Positions 24,725 through 33,127 of a DNA stretch of 64,000 bases are shown one piece after another. Made by a program: the position numbers and the translations under genes. The stretch comes from Rhodocyclaceae bacterium (GTDB taxonomy: Bacteria > Pseudomonadota > Gammaproteobacteria > Burkholderiales > Rhodocyclaceae): positions 1 through 64,000 of the forward strand of contig JAGRGD010000093.1 in NCBI GenBank assembly GCA_020445665.1, in the 5' to 3' direction. The notes beneath the pieces are model-generated. The model did no database searches. It was not told the origin of the DNA and saw nothing but the letters and a program-made list of their open reading frames with translations. The stretch's first letter is position 1, and each line of letters begins with the position of its first letter.

Positions 24725-27621
24725 GGCTCCTTGCATCCCCGGTACATCCGGTATCGATGGCGGCCCGCATGCTTGGCTTCGTACATGGCCATGTCTGCAT
24801 GTTGCAACAGGGATTCGGCGTCGTCACCATCTTCGGGATAGAGCGCGACGCCGATGCTGGCCCCGACGCGGGCCTGTTCGCCGCAGAGGGGCACCGGCCG
24901 GGCCACCTCGTCAAGGATCCGGTCCAGCATGCCCGCCACCTCGCCGCTGGCGCGAAGCCCGACGAGCAGCAGGACGAACTCGTCACCGCCCAGGCGGGCG
25001 ACCGTGTCGCCTTCGCGGATCGCGCCCTGCAGCCGCTCGGCGATCGCGACCAGCAGATCGTCGCCGGCCTCGTGTCCAATCCGGTCGTTGACGGCCTTGA
25101 ACCCGTCCAGGTCCAGGAACGCGACGGCCACCTGCGCATCGGTCCGGCGGGCCTGGGCCAGCGCCTGATGCAGGCGGTCGATCAGCAGGCGGCGATTGGG
25201 CAGACCCGTCAGGGCATCGTGGAGGGCCTGCCGCTCGAGTTCTTGCTGATGGGCCTTGAGCGCCGAGATGTCGGTGTAGACGCCGATGTAGTGGGTGATG
25301 TCACCGGTGTCGTTCAGGACCGCCGAAATGCTCAGGCGTTCGGGTACCTCGCTGCCGTCCTTGCGGCAGTTCCACAGCTCGCCTTCCCAGTGACCGCAGG
25401 CCGACAGGGCTTCCCACATCTGCCGGTAGTAGTCGGCGTCCTGCTGTCTTGAGCGGAACAGGCGCGGGTTGTGGCCGATGAGTTCCCGGTACTCGAAGCC
25501 GCTCATCCGGCACAGCGAGGGGTTGGCGTCGATGATGTTGCCCGAGGTGTCGGTGATCAGGACTCCGTCGTGAGTCGCCGAGAAGACGCTGGCGGCCAGC
25601 GCCAGCTTGGCCTCGGCGGCGCGCCGGGCGGTGATGTCCTGGATCATGCCCTGGGCCATCGACGGCATGCCGTCGATTCCATAGCGGATCTCGCCCCGTT
25701 GAAGGACGGTCTTGTGCCTGCCGGAGAGCGTGACGATGCGATGTTCCACCTCGAATGGCGCCCGGTTGCATACCGCGGCGTCAAAGGCCTGGCTCACCAG
25801 CTGGCGATCCCCCGGGTGGATCCGCGCGATGTAGTTGGCCTCGGTGCAGTCGAAGCTGCGTCGGTCCAGCTCGAAGATCTGGAAGGTCTCCTCCGACCAG
25901 AGCAGGCTGCGGTCCGAAAAGTCGAGTTGCCAGCTGCCCACATTGGCCATCTGCTCGGCCAGGTTGAGCAGGCGCGCGCTCTCGCGCAGCGCGTCCTCGG
26001 CGTCCATCCGCTCGAATTCGAGCGCCGCCCGCGCCGCGAAGATCTTCATCAGCTCCGTCAGGTCGCGTTCCAGGCGCATCGGCTCGGGGTCGAGTATCGC
26101 CACCACCCCCTGGGGGTGGGCGCCGGCACCGATCGGTACGCCGATGTAGCTGCTGGCACCCAGCGTCTTCAGCAGGGCTGCGTTCGGGAAGGCCTCGTCC
26201 GCACTCTCGGGGAACACGCAGATGTCGCCCTCGAGCACCCAGGAGCAGGGCGACGCGGTCACCGGATACTCGCTGAGCGCGTGCTCGCCGCCGGCATCGC
26301 TGTGTTCCACCACGCGCGCCATCGAGCCCCCTTCGGTGATGCGGCTGATGATGCAGTAGCGAACCCCCATCAGGCGGCGCAGACCGGTCGCCAGCGTGGC
26401 GAAGAAGCGGTGGCCGAATACCGTGGCGGTGTCCTCGGTCAGGGTGTGAAGCATCTGCTCGCGCCGCTTGCGCGCCGTGACGTCGATGCCGGTGCCCAGG
26501 TAGCCCCGGAAGGTGCCGTCGTCGTCGAACACCGGGCGTCCCGAGATCGCGTACCAGCGCATTTCGTTGTTGCAGTTCAGGATCTGGTACTCGAAACCCT
26601 CGAAGGCCCGATGGGCTTCGACCACCGCGCGATGGTGGGCCAGTTCCTCGGGGCTGACACCCATCAGAGGAATCTCCCATCGGGTCTTGCCCATCAGACG
26701 TTCCAGGGGTAGGCCGCCCTTGCGGTAGTGGTCTCCGGAGAAGCTCGTGAAGCGGTAGTTGGCGTCCTGCTCCCAGAACCAGTCGGAGGCCATCTCGGCC
26801 ATCAGCTGATAGCGCGCCCGTTCGCGTGCCAGTTCCCCGGTGCGCAGGCGGATCTCCCGCTCCTGGTTCTCGGTCAGGGCGGACAGGCGACGCAGTATCA
26901 GGCGATGACGATGCAGGACCAGGTGGGACAGTCCGCCCAGCAGCAGGAAGACCAGGGCGCCGACCGCTGCGGAGTTTCTCTGGCTATCCAGCAGGCTGCG
27001 GCTGGCCTGGTCCGAGGGCATCGTGATGCTGATGCCGCCCCGGATGTCGCCGAGCTTGTAGCCCTGCGCTTCGTGGCACTTCAGGCACACCTGCTGGACC
27101 AGCAGCGGCGCCATGTAGCGATAGAAGGGTTTGCCGTCGATCGTGATGCTGTCCACGTAGTGCCGCGCGGCGCTCGTCTCGAAGCGCTCCAGGGCGGCCT
27201 TCTCCCAGGGCTCGGCAGCGTTGGCCGGCCGGATCGGCTTGAGGCTGGTGATGTGGATCCTGGCGCCCTCGCGCTTCGCCGCCAGCTCGGCGATCTGGCG
27301 CGTCATGTACGCCGGGTTGACCAGGGTCAGGGTCTTCCCGTCGGTGGTCTCGACGTCCCGCTCCGGCATCTCGAGATACGGGTTCGGCTCCGCCCGTGGG
27401 CCGATCGGCACATACACGCCGCCGTGCCCGGCATTCCACGCCCGGGTCGTCTCGATCAGCCGGAACAGGGTGGCGCCGCGCTCGAGTGCGACATCCATCG
27501 CCTCCCGCTCGAGACGTTCGGTCTCGAGGGCGACCAGCAGTGCGGTGACGCACCCGATGACGATCCAGGCGCCCAGCGCCGTGGCGCGGTAGAGGCGGGA
27601 TGAAGGGGGGTGGGATTCCAT
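24721..27621 (-). CDS. Diguanylate cyclase with periplasmic heme-c-type DUF3365 sensor, PAS-GAF-PAS-PAS-GGDEF
   Basis: 966 residues: TM1 (about 14-32), a periplasmic DUF3365/Tll0287-like domain (33-205), TM2 (215-238), PAS (about 275-387), GAF (about 395-540), two PAS (about 560-670 and 675-790) and GGDEF (795-960). The sensor carries CLKCH (Cys179-His183), a covalent heme c motif. The cyclase is intact: FLDLDGFKAVND, LGGDEF at 877-882, and the inhibitory RxxD (REGD) five residues before. It should make c-di-GMP in response to redox or ligand state at the periplasmic heme. Co-translated with the CZB protein downstream. Confidence 0.92.
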   Translation of the reverse strand: MESHPPSSRLYRATALGAWIVIGCVTALLVALETERLEREAMDVALERGATLFRLIETTRAWNAGHGGVYVPIGPRAEPNPYLEMPERDVETTDGKTLTLVNPAYMTRQIAELAAKREGARIHITSLKPIRPANAAEPWEKAALERFETSAARHYVDSITIDGKPFYRYMAPLLVQQVCLKCHEAQGYKLGDIRGGISITMPSDQASRSLLDSQRNSAAVGALVFLLLGGLSHLVLHRHRLILRRLSALTENQEREIRLRTGELARERARYQLMAEMASDWFWEQDANYRFTSFSGDHYRKGGLPLERLMGKTRWEIPLMGVSPEELAHHRAVVEAHRAFEGFEYQILNCNNEMRWYAISGRPVFDDDGTFRGYLGTGIDVTARKRREQMLHTLTEDTATVFGHRFFATLATGLRRLMGVRYCIISRITEGGSMARVVEHSDAGGEHALSEYPVTASPCSWVLEGDICVFPESADEAFPNAALLKTLGASSYIGVPIGAGAHPQGVVAILDPEPMRLERDLTELMKIFAARAALEFERMDAEDALRESARLLNLAEQMANVGSWQLDFSDRSLLWSEETFQIFELDRRSFDCTEANYIARIHPGDRQLVSQAFDAAVCNRAPFEVEHRIVTLSGRHKTVLQRGEIRYGIDGMPSMAQGMIQDITARRAAEAKLALAASVFSATHDGVLITDTSGNIIDANPSLCRMSGFEYRELIGHNPRLFRSRQQDADYYRQMWEALSACGHWEGELWNCRKDGSEVPERLSISAVLNDTGDITHYIGVYTDISALKAHQQELERQALHDALTGLPNRRLLIDRLHQALAQARRTDAQVAVAFLDLDGFKAVNDRIGHEAGDDLLVAIAERLQGAIREGDTVARLGGDEFVLLLVGLRASGEVAGMLDRILDEVARPVPLCGEQARVGASIGVALYPEDGDDAESLLQHADMAMYEAKHAGRHRYRMYRGCKEP

Positions 27622-27703
27622 GCCAGAAAAGGGTCGCGAAAGGCGCCCATTGCGCCCTCCGGAAATAGCGGCGAAATCCCCGAAACCTTTATGCTGCGTG
27701 GTT

Positions 27704-28531
27704 CTACGGAGATTGCCTCCGGGCCAGCTCGAGGGCCAGGCGGGTCAGCGCGGCATAGGCCTCGCCGGCCCCGGTCTGCCATTCGGATACTGCCGCCTGC
27801 TGATCACGCAGGGTGGCGTGTTCACCGCGGGCAGCTGGCCCGGACAGGGCGGCAGCCGGCCCGAGGGCGATGGCATTCCCGATCGCGCCACGCACCAGGG
27901 GCGCCATCAGCTGTCGCGCCGTGTCCGGGTCGACGCCCGCGGCCCGGTAAGCCTGCAGGGCGACGTCGAGCAGGACGACGGTGAAGTTGGAGGCGAAGAC
28001 CGAACCGGCGTGGTAGAGCAGCTTGGCGTCGGGCGCGATCGGGAAGCAGCGGGCGCCGATCGCGCTGAAGCGCTGATGCAGCCAGTCCGTCGCGGCCGGG
28101 TGGCCCTCGAGCCCGACGAAAGTGCCGGCGAAGCGTTCGCAGGCGCTCTCCGGCGCAGCGAAGCTGAGCACCGGGTGGGCGCTGGCGGTCAGTGCGCCAC
28201 AGGCGGCGAGCGGGTCGAGCAGATCGTGGGCGCGGGCGCCGCTGCAGTGAAAGACGTGGTCGCCCGGGCGCACCCTGCCACTGCGGGCGAGGGCCGCCGC
28301 CACATCGGCGATGGCCCCGTCCGGCGTGGCCAGCAGCCAGGCATCGGCTGCCGGCAGGGCGTCGAGGGCCGGCCCGGGATGGCCGGCGCCGATGAAGTCG
28401 CGGGCGCTGGCCATCGACGCGGCGCTGCGGCCGTGGAGCGCCCCGATGTCCAGGGCGCCCGCGTCGAACCACAACTTGCCGAGGCTGCGACCCACCCGGC
28501 CACAGCCTACGACGTTCAGCCTCGGCAGCAT
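27704..28531 (-). CDS. Rossmann-like plus DUF2520 domain protein
   Basis: 275 residues. The N-terminal NAD(P)-binding fold (LNVVGCGRVGRSLGKLW, GxGxxG type) continues with WLLATPDGAIADVA and HVFHCSGARA..LL. The DUF2520 C-terminal half begins ASAHPVLSFA and contains FVGLEG and KLLYHAGSVFASNFTVVLLD, as in ProC/KPR-like oxidoreductases. The family is often annotated 'Rossmann-like and DUF2520 domain-containing' with unknown substrate. Cytoplasmic. It starts 29 bp before the stop of the DUF6515-like gene on the same strand, so co-transcription is possible. Confidence 0.88.
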   Translation of the reverse strand: MLPRLNVVGCGRVGRSLGKLWFDAGALDIGALHGRSAASMASARDFIGAGHPGPALDALPAADAWLLATPDGAIADVAAALARSGRVRPGDHVFHCSGARAHDLLDPLAACGALTASAHPVLSFAAPESACERFAGTFVGLEGHPAATDWLHQRFSAIGARCFPIAPDAKLLYHAGSVFASNFTVVLLDVALQAYRAAGVDPDTARQLMAPLVRGAIGNAIALGPAAALSGPAARGEHATLRDQQAAVSEWQTGAGEAYAALTRLALELARRQSP

Positions 28532-28559
28532 CGTCGTGCTCCCCGCGATTGGCGAGGGG

Positions 28560-29480
28560 CTATCGTACCGTGTAGCCGCGCCCCTCGAGGCAGGCCGTCA
28601 TCGCCCGGAGATAATCCGGCCGCTTGCGCAGGCTCGCCGTGGTCGCCCCGGCCGGCGAGGTGCGGGACGGATCATAGCCGGTCTGACCGGCGGCCCACTC
28701 ATGGCATTCAAAGCGGTCCTCGGCCTGCTGGGCTTCGTCCTGGCCCTGGTTCGGGTAGGCGAACAGCGTGTCGTCGTCGGGCGGTTCGAGATCCCCGGCC
28801 GGCGCACCGGCGGGGGCGTCCACTACCACGTAGCCCTGGGTGTGCGGGCGATACCAGGTGTCGGCGTAGCGGTAGTACATGGTGCTGCCGAGGTTCAGCG
28901 AGACGTAGCCCGCCGGCAGGGCCGAGACGACCACGCCGACCGGCGCGCCGATGCGCACGTAGCTGCTGCCCCACGGCTCGAACCAGTAGCCGTCGGCGAA
29001 GAAATAGTTGTGCCGGTGGTGGCGGATCTCCCGGTAGCCCCAGGGCAGGCTCGGTACCGCCACGCCGACCCGCGGGGCCCAGTGGCGCCGGTGTTCGACC
29101 CGGTGGCGGTGATCGCGGCGGTAGTCGACACGCGACTCGCCGCGGGGGCGATCGTAGCGATCGCGCGGGCGATGGCGGCGATCCTCGTCCGCGTGACGGC
29201 GATCGCGCTCGCGCCGGTCGGCACGGTGCTCGCGCCCCCGGTCCGGGTCGCTACGGAAGACCGGCCTGGGGGTCGGGCGCTCGTCCCGGCGCGTCTCGGG
29301 CCGCGGCTTGCGCGCCTCACCGTCCGATGCCTTGGGCGGGGAAGGGCGCATTTCGCCCGCGTCGAAGTCCCATTTCCATTGCTGGACGTCTTCGCGATCC
29401 TGCCTGGCGTGAGCGGGCAGGACCAGGCTCGTTGCGGCGGCGATGAGGATGGCCCGAACCATCCGGATTCGGAGTTTCAT
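28560..29480 (-). CDS. DUF6515-like periplasmic protein with Arg/Asp/His-rich region
   Basis: 306 residues. A signal peptide (MVRAILIAAATSLVLPAHA) is followed by a highly charged segment (about 45-135) of RDRR/RHRPRDR-type repeats. A beta-rich domain comes next, with VGVAVPSLPWGYREI, YFFADGYWFEPWG, APVGVVVSALPAGY and YYRYADTWY. The C-terminal ~70 residues (YPNQGQDEAQQAEDRFECHEWAAGQTGYDPS and ACLEGRGYTVR) recur in the next gene upstream, so the two share a module. Envelope protein of unknown function. Confidence 0.7.
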   Translation of the reverse strand: MKLRIRMVRAILIAAATSLVLPAHARQDREDVQQWKWDFDAGEMRPSPPKASDGEARKPRPETRRDERPTPRPVFRSDPDRGREHRADRRERDRRHADEDRRHRPRDRYDRPRGESRVDYRRDHRHRVEHRRHWAPRVGVAVPSLPWGYREIRHHRHNYFFADGYWFEPWGSSYVRIGAPVGVVVSALPAGYVSLNLGSTMYYRYADTWYRPHTQGYVVVDAPAGAPAGDLEPPDDDTLFAYPNQGQDEAQQAEDRFECHEWAAGQTGYDPSRTSPAGATTASLRKRPDYLRAMTACLEGRGYTVR

Positions 29481-29492
29481 CGTGGCTCCTCC

Positions 29493-30074
29493 TTATCTGA
29501 CCGTGTAGCCGCGGCCTTCGAGGCACGCGCTGAAGGCCCGCTGGTAGGCGGTGCCGCGAGCATCGTAGGTCGCCTGGGCGGCGGACTGGCGGTTGAGGTC
29601 CCGCTCGATCCGGGCCGCCTCGGCGGACCGGGCCGAGTCGGATGCCGCGCCGACGATGCCACCGAGCAGGGCGCCGACGGCGGCCCCTTCGGCGTTGTGC
29701 CGGCTGTTGGAGACCGCCGCACCGATGGCGGCCCCGGCGAGCACGCCGGTGGCCGTGCCGACGCCGGACGGCGGGTCCGGTTCGACCCGTACCGACGGCT
29801 GTGGTGCGGTGGCGATCGAACGGGCCGGGTCGAAGCCGCTCTCGCGCACGGCCCACTGGTAGCACTCGTAGCGGTCCCGCGCGAGCTGGCGATCGCTCTG
29901 GCCCCGCGCCGGATAGATGGCCGGCGGCGGTGGCGGTGTCGCGGCCACCGGCGCGCGAACGGGATAGCGGCGGGCCGAGGGCGGTGTCGCGCAGGCGCCC
30001 AGCAGGAGGACGCCGGCCACGCCGGCCGCCAGCAGGCGCAGCCCCCGGTTCGACCGTGTCGGCTCATGTGTCAT
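29493..30074 (-). CDS. Glycine-zipper lipoprotein
   Basis: 193 residues. The lipobox LLGAC follows a basic n-region. The motif YPARGQSDRQLARDRYECYQWAVRESGFDPA is followed by a Gly-zipper membrane segment (TGVLAGAAIGAAVSN and GAAVGALLGGIVGAA) and ends ACLEGRGYTVR. Gly-zipper lipoproteins insert in or oligomerise at the outer membrane. The Tyr-Glu-Cys-Tyr-x-Trp block and the tail match the downstream DUF6515-like protein almost word for word. The genes are 12 bp apart and presumably form one operon. Confidence 0.8.
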   Translation of the reverse strand: MTHEPTRSNRGLRLLAAGVAGVLLLGACATPPSARRYPVRAPVAATPPPPPAIYPARGQSDRQLARDRYECYQWAVRESGFDPARSIATAPQPSVRVEPDPPSGVGTATGVLAGAAIGAAVSNSRHNAEGAAVGALLGGIVGAASDSARSAEAARIERDLNRQSAAQATYDARGTAYQRAFSACLEGRGYTVR

Positions 30075-30116
30075 GGTGCGTTCTCCTGTTCAAACACATC
30101 GTGGTCGCGGTCCGGC

Positions 30117-30674
30117 TCAGCCCATCTCGGGAGCGAAACGCCCCGGGCCGCCGCGCCAGTGCCCCGGACCCTTGTCGCGGCGGGCCTGACGTGCCTTGAG
30201 GGCTTCGCGCTGCTCGTCGGTCAGCAGGGCATACATCTCGGCCTGGAGGCCGGCCCGCATGGCGCCGATCTCCGCCATCGCCTGCGCGGCCTGCTTCGAC
30301 AGCGCCTGCGCCTGCGCCTCGCTGTACTCGCCCGAGAACGGCAGGGTGCGCAGGGCCTCGCGGGCGGCACGGGCAGCTTTCCACTGCTCGCGAATCGCAG
30401 GCGCCTGGGCGTGGCGCAGCTCGAAGAGCTTGTCGCGCTGGGCCTCGGTCAGGTCGATGCCGCGCATCAGGCCCCGCATGCCCATGCCGTCGCGGTGCTT
30501 GCCCTCGTGGTGACCCATGCCGCCACGCATGGTGTGGCCGCCATGGCGCCCTTCCGTTGCGCAGGCGCGCTTGCCATCCTCTCCGAACGGGTTGGCATGG
30601 GCGACGAAGGGGGCGGCGAGGGCCAGGGACGAGGCGGCGAGCACGCCGACGAGGATTCGGTTACGGGTTTTCAT
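30117..30674 (-). CDS. Spy/CpxP family periplasmic chaperone
   Basis: 185 residues. A signal peptide (ILVGVLAASSLALAAPFVAHA) precedes a His/Met/Gly-rich segment (GRHGGHTMRGGMGHHEGKH) and an all-helical part with two LTxxQ motifs: DLTEAQRDKLFELR and LLTDEQREALKARQ. This is the Spy/CpxP signature. E. coli Spy is a periplasmic chaperone, and CpxP also inhibits CpxA. The His/Met-rich stretch suggests metal binding. A perfect CpxR box lies about 90 bp upstream, inside the end of bepA, and cpxRA is nearby. Confidence 0.88.
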   Translation of the reverse strand: MKTRNRILVGVLAASSLALAAPFVAHANPFGEDGKRACATEGRHGGHTMRGGMGHHEGKHRDGMGMRGLMRGIDLTEAQRDKLFELRHAQAPAIREQWKAARAAREALRTLPFSGEYSEAQAQALSKQAAQAMAEIGAMRAGLQAEMYALLTDEQREALKARQARRDKGPGHWRGGPGRFAPEMG

Positions 30675-30755
30675 GATGTTCTCCTTTCGGTTGCTTTGCT
30701 GTTTCCGGGTGTCACCGGACGATTGCAGTGTCCGTCGGAGGCTCGTGAAGCGCGG

Positions 30756-32267
30756 TTAGGGGGAGGTAAATGCGGGTAAAGAGCGGTAACCGAGTCCGGC
30801 GCGGGGCGGCTCACCTGGGCGGCCCCGCTGCTGGTGAAGGTCATTGCGCAGGGCACGCAGTCGGCTCTCGGCGATCTGGCGCGTGATGTCGTCCCCGCCC
30901 GGGCTCTTGAGGGCGATGGTCAATTGCTCGATCGCCGCGGGCAGGTTGCCCATCGCGGCGTAGGCCTCGCCCTGGTGGTAGTGGGAGTCGAGGCGTCGGC
31001 CGAGGCCGGCATTGGCCTCGGCAGCAAGCAGGTGCAGGGGCGCGTCGGCGCTGCCGGCCTCGATGCGCCGCGCGACGAAGCGCGCGGCGTCGGCGTGGTG
31101 GCCGGCCCGCAGCAGGGCGCGGGGGTAGTCCTCGATCAGCTGACGGTGGTTCGGGAAGCGCGCGAGCGCGACCTGGTAGCGGGCGACGGCCGCGTCGAGA
31201 CGGCCGGACTGGGCCAGCGCCTGGCCGGCGAGGGCGTCGGCCATCGGGTGGCGGAAGCCGCTCGCGTCGAGGGCCGCCACGTCGGCCAGGGCGCCGTCAT
31301 GGTCGCGGGCACGCAGCCGCGCGGCGGCGAGGCCGTAGCGGGCGTATGGGCGATCCGCCGCGGTGGCGCTGCGCAGCCGGTCGGCCAGATCGGCGACGGC
31401 CTGGGCCGGTTCGCCCCGGTAGGAGCGGACCAGGGACTGCACCATGCGGTAGTCGGTGCTGTCCTCGACCTGGCGGTAGCGGGCCGAGAGGGCGCGGTCT
31501 TCGGCATCGGCGATCCGCTCGGTGGTCAGCGGATGGCTCCGCAGATAGGCCGGCATGGCCGACTCCTGGGTCGCAGTGAGCTGCTGCATGCGGCGGAAGA
31601 AGGCCGGCATCGCCGCCGGGTCGAAGCCGGCGCGCACGAGCAGCGCAAAGCCGATCCGGTCCGCCTCGCGCTCATGCTCCCGGCTGTAGTTGAGCTGGCT
31701 CTGCAGATGGCCGGCGGTGGCACCGGCAATGGCGGCGCCCGCCACCTGGGGCTGCCCGCTCGCGGCCGCCACGATGCCGGCCAGAAGGGCGGCCGCCGAG
31801 GCCATCTGACTGCCGCTGGCGGCGGCCATGCTGCGCGCGATGTGGCGCTGGGAAACGTGGCTGATCTCGTGGGCGATGACGGCCGCCAGTTCGGATTCGC
31901 TGCCGGTGGCGAGCAGCAGCCCGAGGTGCACGCCGATGTGGCCGCCGGGCATCGCGAAGGCGTTGATCGCGTCGTCCGGCACGGCGAAGAACGCGAAGGG
32001 CTGGCCGGCCGTGGCCGGATCGCTCGCGGCCAGGCGCGCCCCCAGCTGCTGCAGGTAGGCGTTGATCTCGGGGTCGTCGAGCACGCCGCCGGCGGCCCGC
32101 AACTGCGCCATGCTCCGTTCCCCGAGGGCCTGCTCCTGGGCCCGGCTGAGGACGTCGCTGGCCGGATCGCCCAGATCGGGCAACTGGCTGGTCGCGGCGA
32201 TGGACGCGGTGAGGGGCAGGGCGGCGGCAAGGGCGGTGCACAGCAGGGTGCGGAGCGGGCGGTGCAT
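30756..32267 (-). CDS. bepA: M48 family metalloprotease with TPR repeats, BepA-like
   Basis: 503 residues. A signal peptide (MHRPLRTLLCTALAAALPLTASIAA) is followed by the M48 protease domain with zinc site HEISH (His133-His137) and Glu201 in HEREADRIG. The C-terminal half (about 290-480) has TPR-like helices (RYGLAAARLRARDHDGALADVAAL, ALAQSGRLDAAVARYQVALARFPNH). This is the architecture of BepA/YfgC, a periplasmic protease and chaperone for LptD and BAM quality control. Divergent from cpxRA, with CpxR-box repeats between them; bepA-like proteases are typical envelope-stress genes. Confidence 0.92.
   Translation of the reverse strand: MHRPLRTLLCTALAAALPLTASIAATSQLPDLGDPASDVLSRAQEQALGERSMAQLRAAGGVLDDPEINAYLQQLGARLAASDPATAGQPFAFFAVPDDAINAFAMPGGHIGVHLGLLLATGSESELAAVIAHEISHVSQRHIARSMAAASGSQMASAAALLAGIVAAASGQPQVAGAAIAGATAGHLQSQLNYSREHEREADRIGFALLVRAGFDPAAMPAFFRRMQQLTATQESAMPAYLRSHPLTTERIADAEDRALSARYRQVEDSTDYRMVQSLVRSYRGEPAQAVADLADRLRSATAADRPYARYGLAAARLRARDHDGALADVAALDASGFRHPMADALAGQALAQSGRLDAAVARYQVALARFPNHRQLIEDYPRALLRAGHHADAARFVARRIEAGSADAPLHLLAAEANAGLGRRLDSHYHQGEAYAAMGNLPAAIEQLTIALKSPGGDDITRQIAESRLRALRNDLHQQRGRPGEPPRAGLGYRSLPAFTSP
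30766..30790. promoter_or_regulatory. CpxR box upstream of the spy-like gene
   Basis: GTAAA-TGCGG-GTAAA-GAGCG-GTAAC: two exact half-sites of the CpxR consensus GTAAA-N5-GTAAA plus a third near-match, all at 10-bp spacing. The site overlaps the last codons of bepA and is about 90 bp before the spy-like start. Confidence 0.8.
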
Positions 32268-32334
32268 GGCGGGGGCTCCCGGCAGTTGATGACCCCATTC
32301 TCGCGCGTGCGCCGTTAAGCGCGGTCAGGCAGAT

Positions 32335-32359
32335 GTAAAGGGGCGTAAAGAGTGGAAAA
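32335..32359. promoter_or_regulatory. CpxR box between bepA and cpxR
   Basis: GTAAA-GGGGC-GTAAA-GAGTG-GAAAA: exact CpxR consensus plus a weaker third half-site. Weaker GTTAA/GTCAG half-sites at 32314-32328 extend the array. Placed to control bepA (67 bp away) and cpxRA (72 bp away) divergently. Confidence 0.8.
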
Positions 32360-32430
32360 AGCGCATTGGGGCCGGGGAACCGTCCTTATCATGGGCGGAC
32401 TTCATCGGACAGGCTGAAGGAGGAAACCCG

Positions 32431-33120
32431 GTGAGCAAGGTGTTGCTGGTGGATGACGACGTCGAACTGGTGTCGATGATCCGTGAGTATCTGGAGCAGG
32501 AAGGGTTCGAGACCCACGCCGAGCACGACGGCGAGGCCGGCGTCGCAGCGGCCTTGACCGGCGATTTCGCGATCGCGGTGCTCGACGTGATGATGCCGCG
32601 CCTGAACGGGGTGGAAACCCTGCGGCGCATTCGCCAGTCGAGCCGCATGCCGGTAATCATGCTGACCGCCCGGGGCGACGACGTGGACCGCATCGTCGGC
32701 CTCGAGCTCGGCGCCGACGACTACGTGCCCAAGCCCTGCACGCCGCGCGAACTGGTGGCACGAATCCGGGCCATTCTGCGCCGCAGCGGCGGCGAGGATG
32801 CGGTCGCGGAGGAGGCCGGTCCGGTCCAGTCGGGGCTGCTTACCATGTGGCCGGAGCGGCGTGAGGCGCGCTGGCAGGAGGCGCCCCTGGAATTGACCAG
32901 CACCGAGTTCAACCTGCTCGAGTTGCTGGCCCGGCGGGCCGGCCATGTGGTCAGCAAGGGGGAGTTGTCCGAGTCCGCCCTGGGCAGGCCGCTGGCCCGC
33001 TTCGACCGGAGCATCGACGTGCATATCAGCAGCATCCGGCACAAGCTCGGCCCCCGCCCGGACGGCCAGTCCTGGATCCAGACCGTGCGCGGCCAGGGCT
33101 ACCAGCTGGTCAAGGTCTGA
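32431..33120 (+). CDS. cpxR: CpxR-type OmpR-family response regulator
   Basis: 229 residues from a GTG with AAGGAGGA upstream. The receiver domain has acidic Asp8-10 in LLVDDD, phospho-acceptor Asp52 in AVLDVMMP, Thr79 in VIMLTA and Lys101 in VPKP. A winged-helix C-terminal domain follows (LTSTEFNLLELLARRAGHVVSKGELSE, DVHISSIRHKLG, VRGQGYQLVKV). The sequence follows E. coli CpxR closely in the receiver (LELGADDY, RELVARIRAILRRS). It binds GTAAA direct repeats, which are present just upstream, so autoregulation is expected. Seven bp before cpxA. Confidence 0.92.
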   Translation: MSKVLLVDDDVELVSMIREYLEQEGFETHAEHDGEAGVAAALTGDFAIAVLDVMMPRLNGVETLRRIRQSSRMPVIMLTARGDDVDRIVGLELGADDYVPKPCTPRELVARIRAILRRSGGEDAVAEEAGPVQSGLLTMWPERREARWQEAPLELTSTEFNLLELLARRAGHVVSKGELSESALGRPLARFDRSIDVHISSIRHKLGPRPDGQSWIQTVRGQGYQLVKV

Positions 33121-33127
33121 GGCCGCC

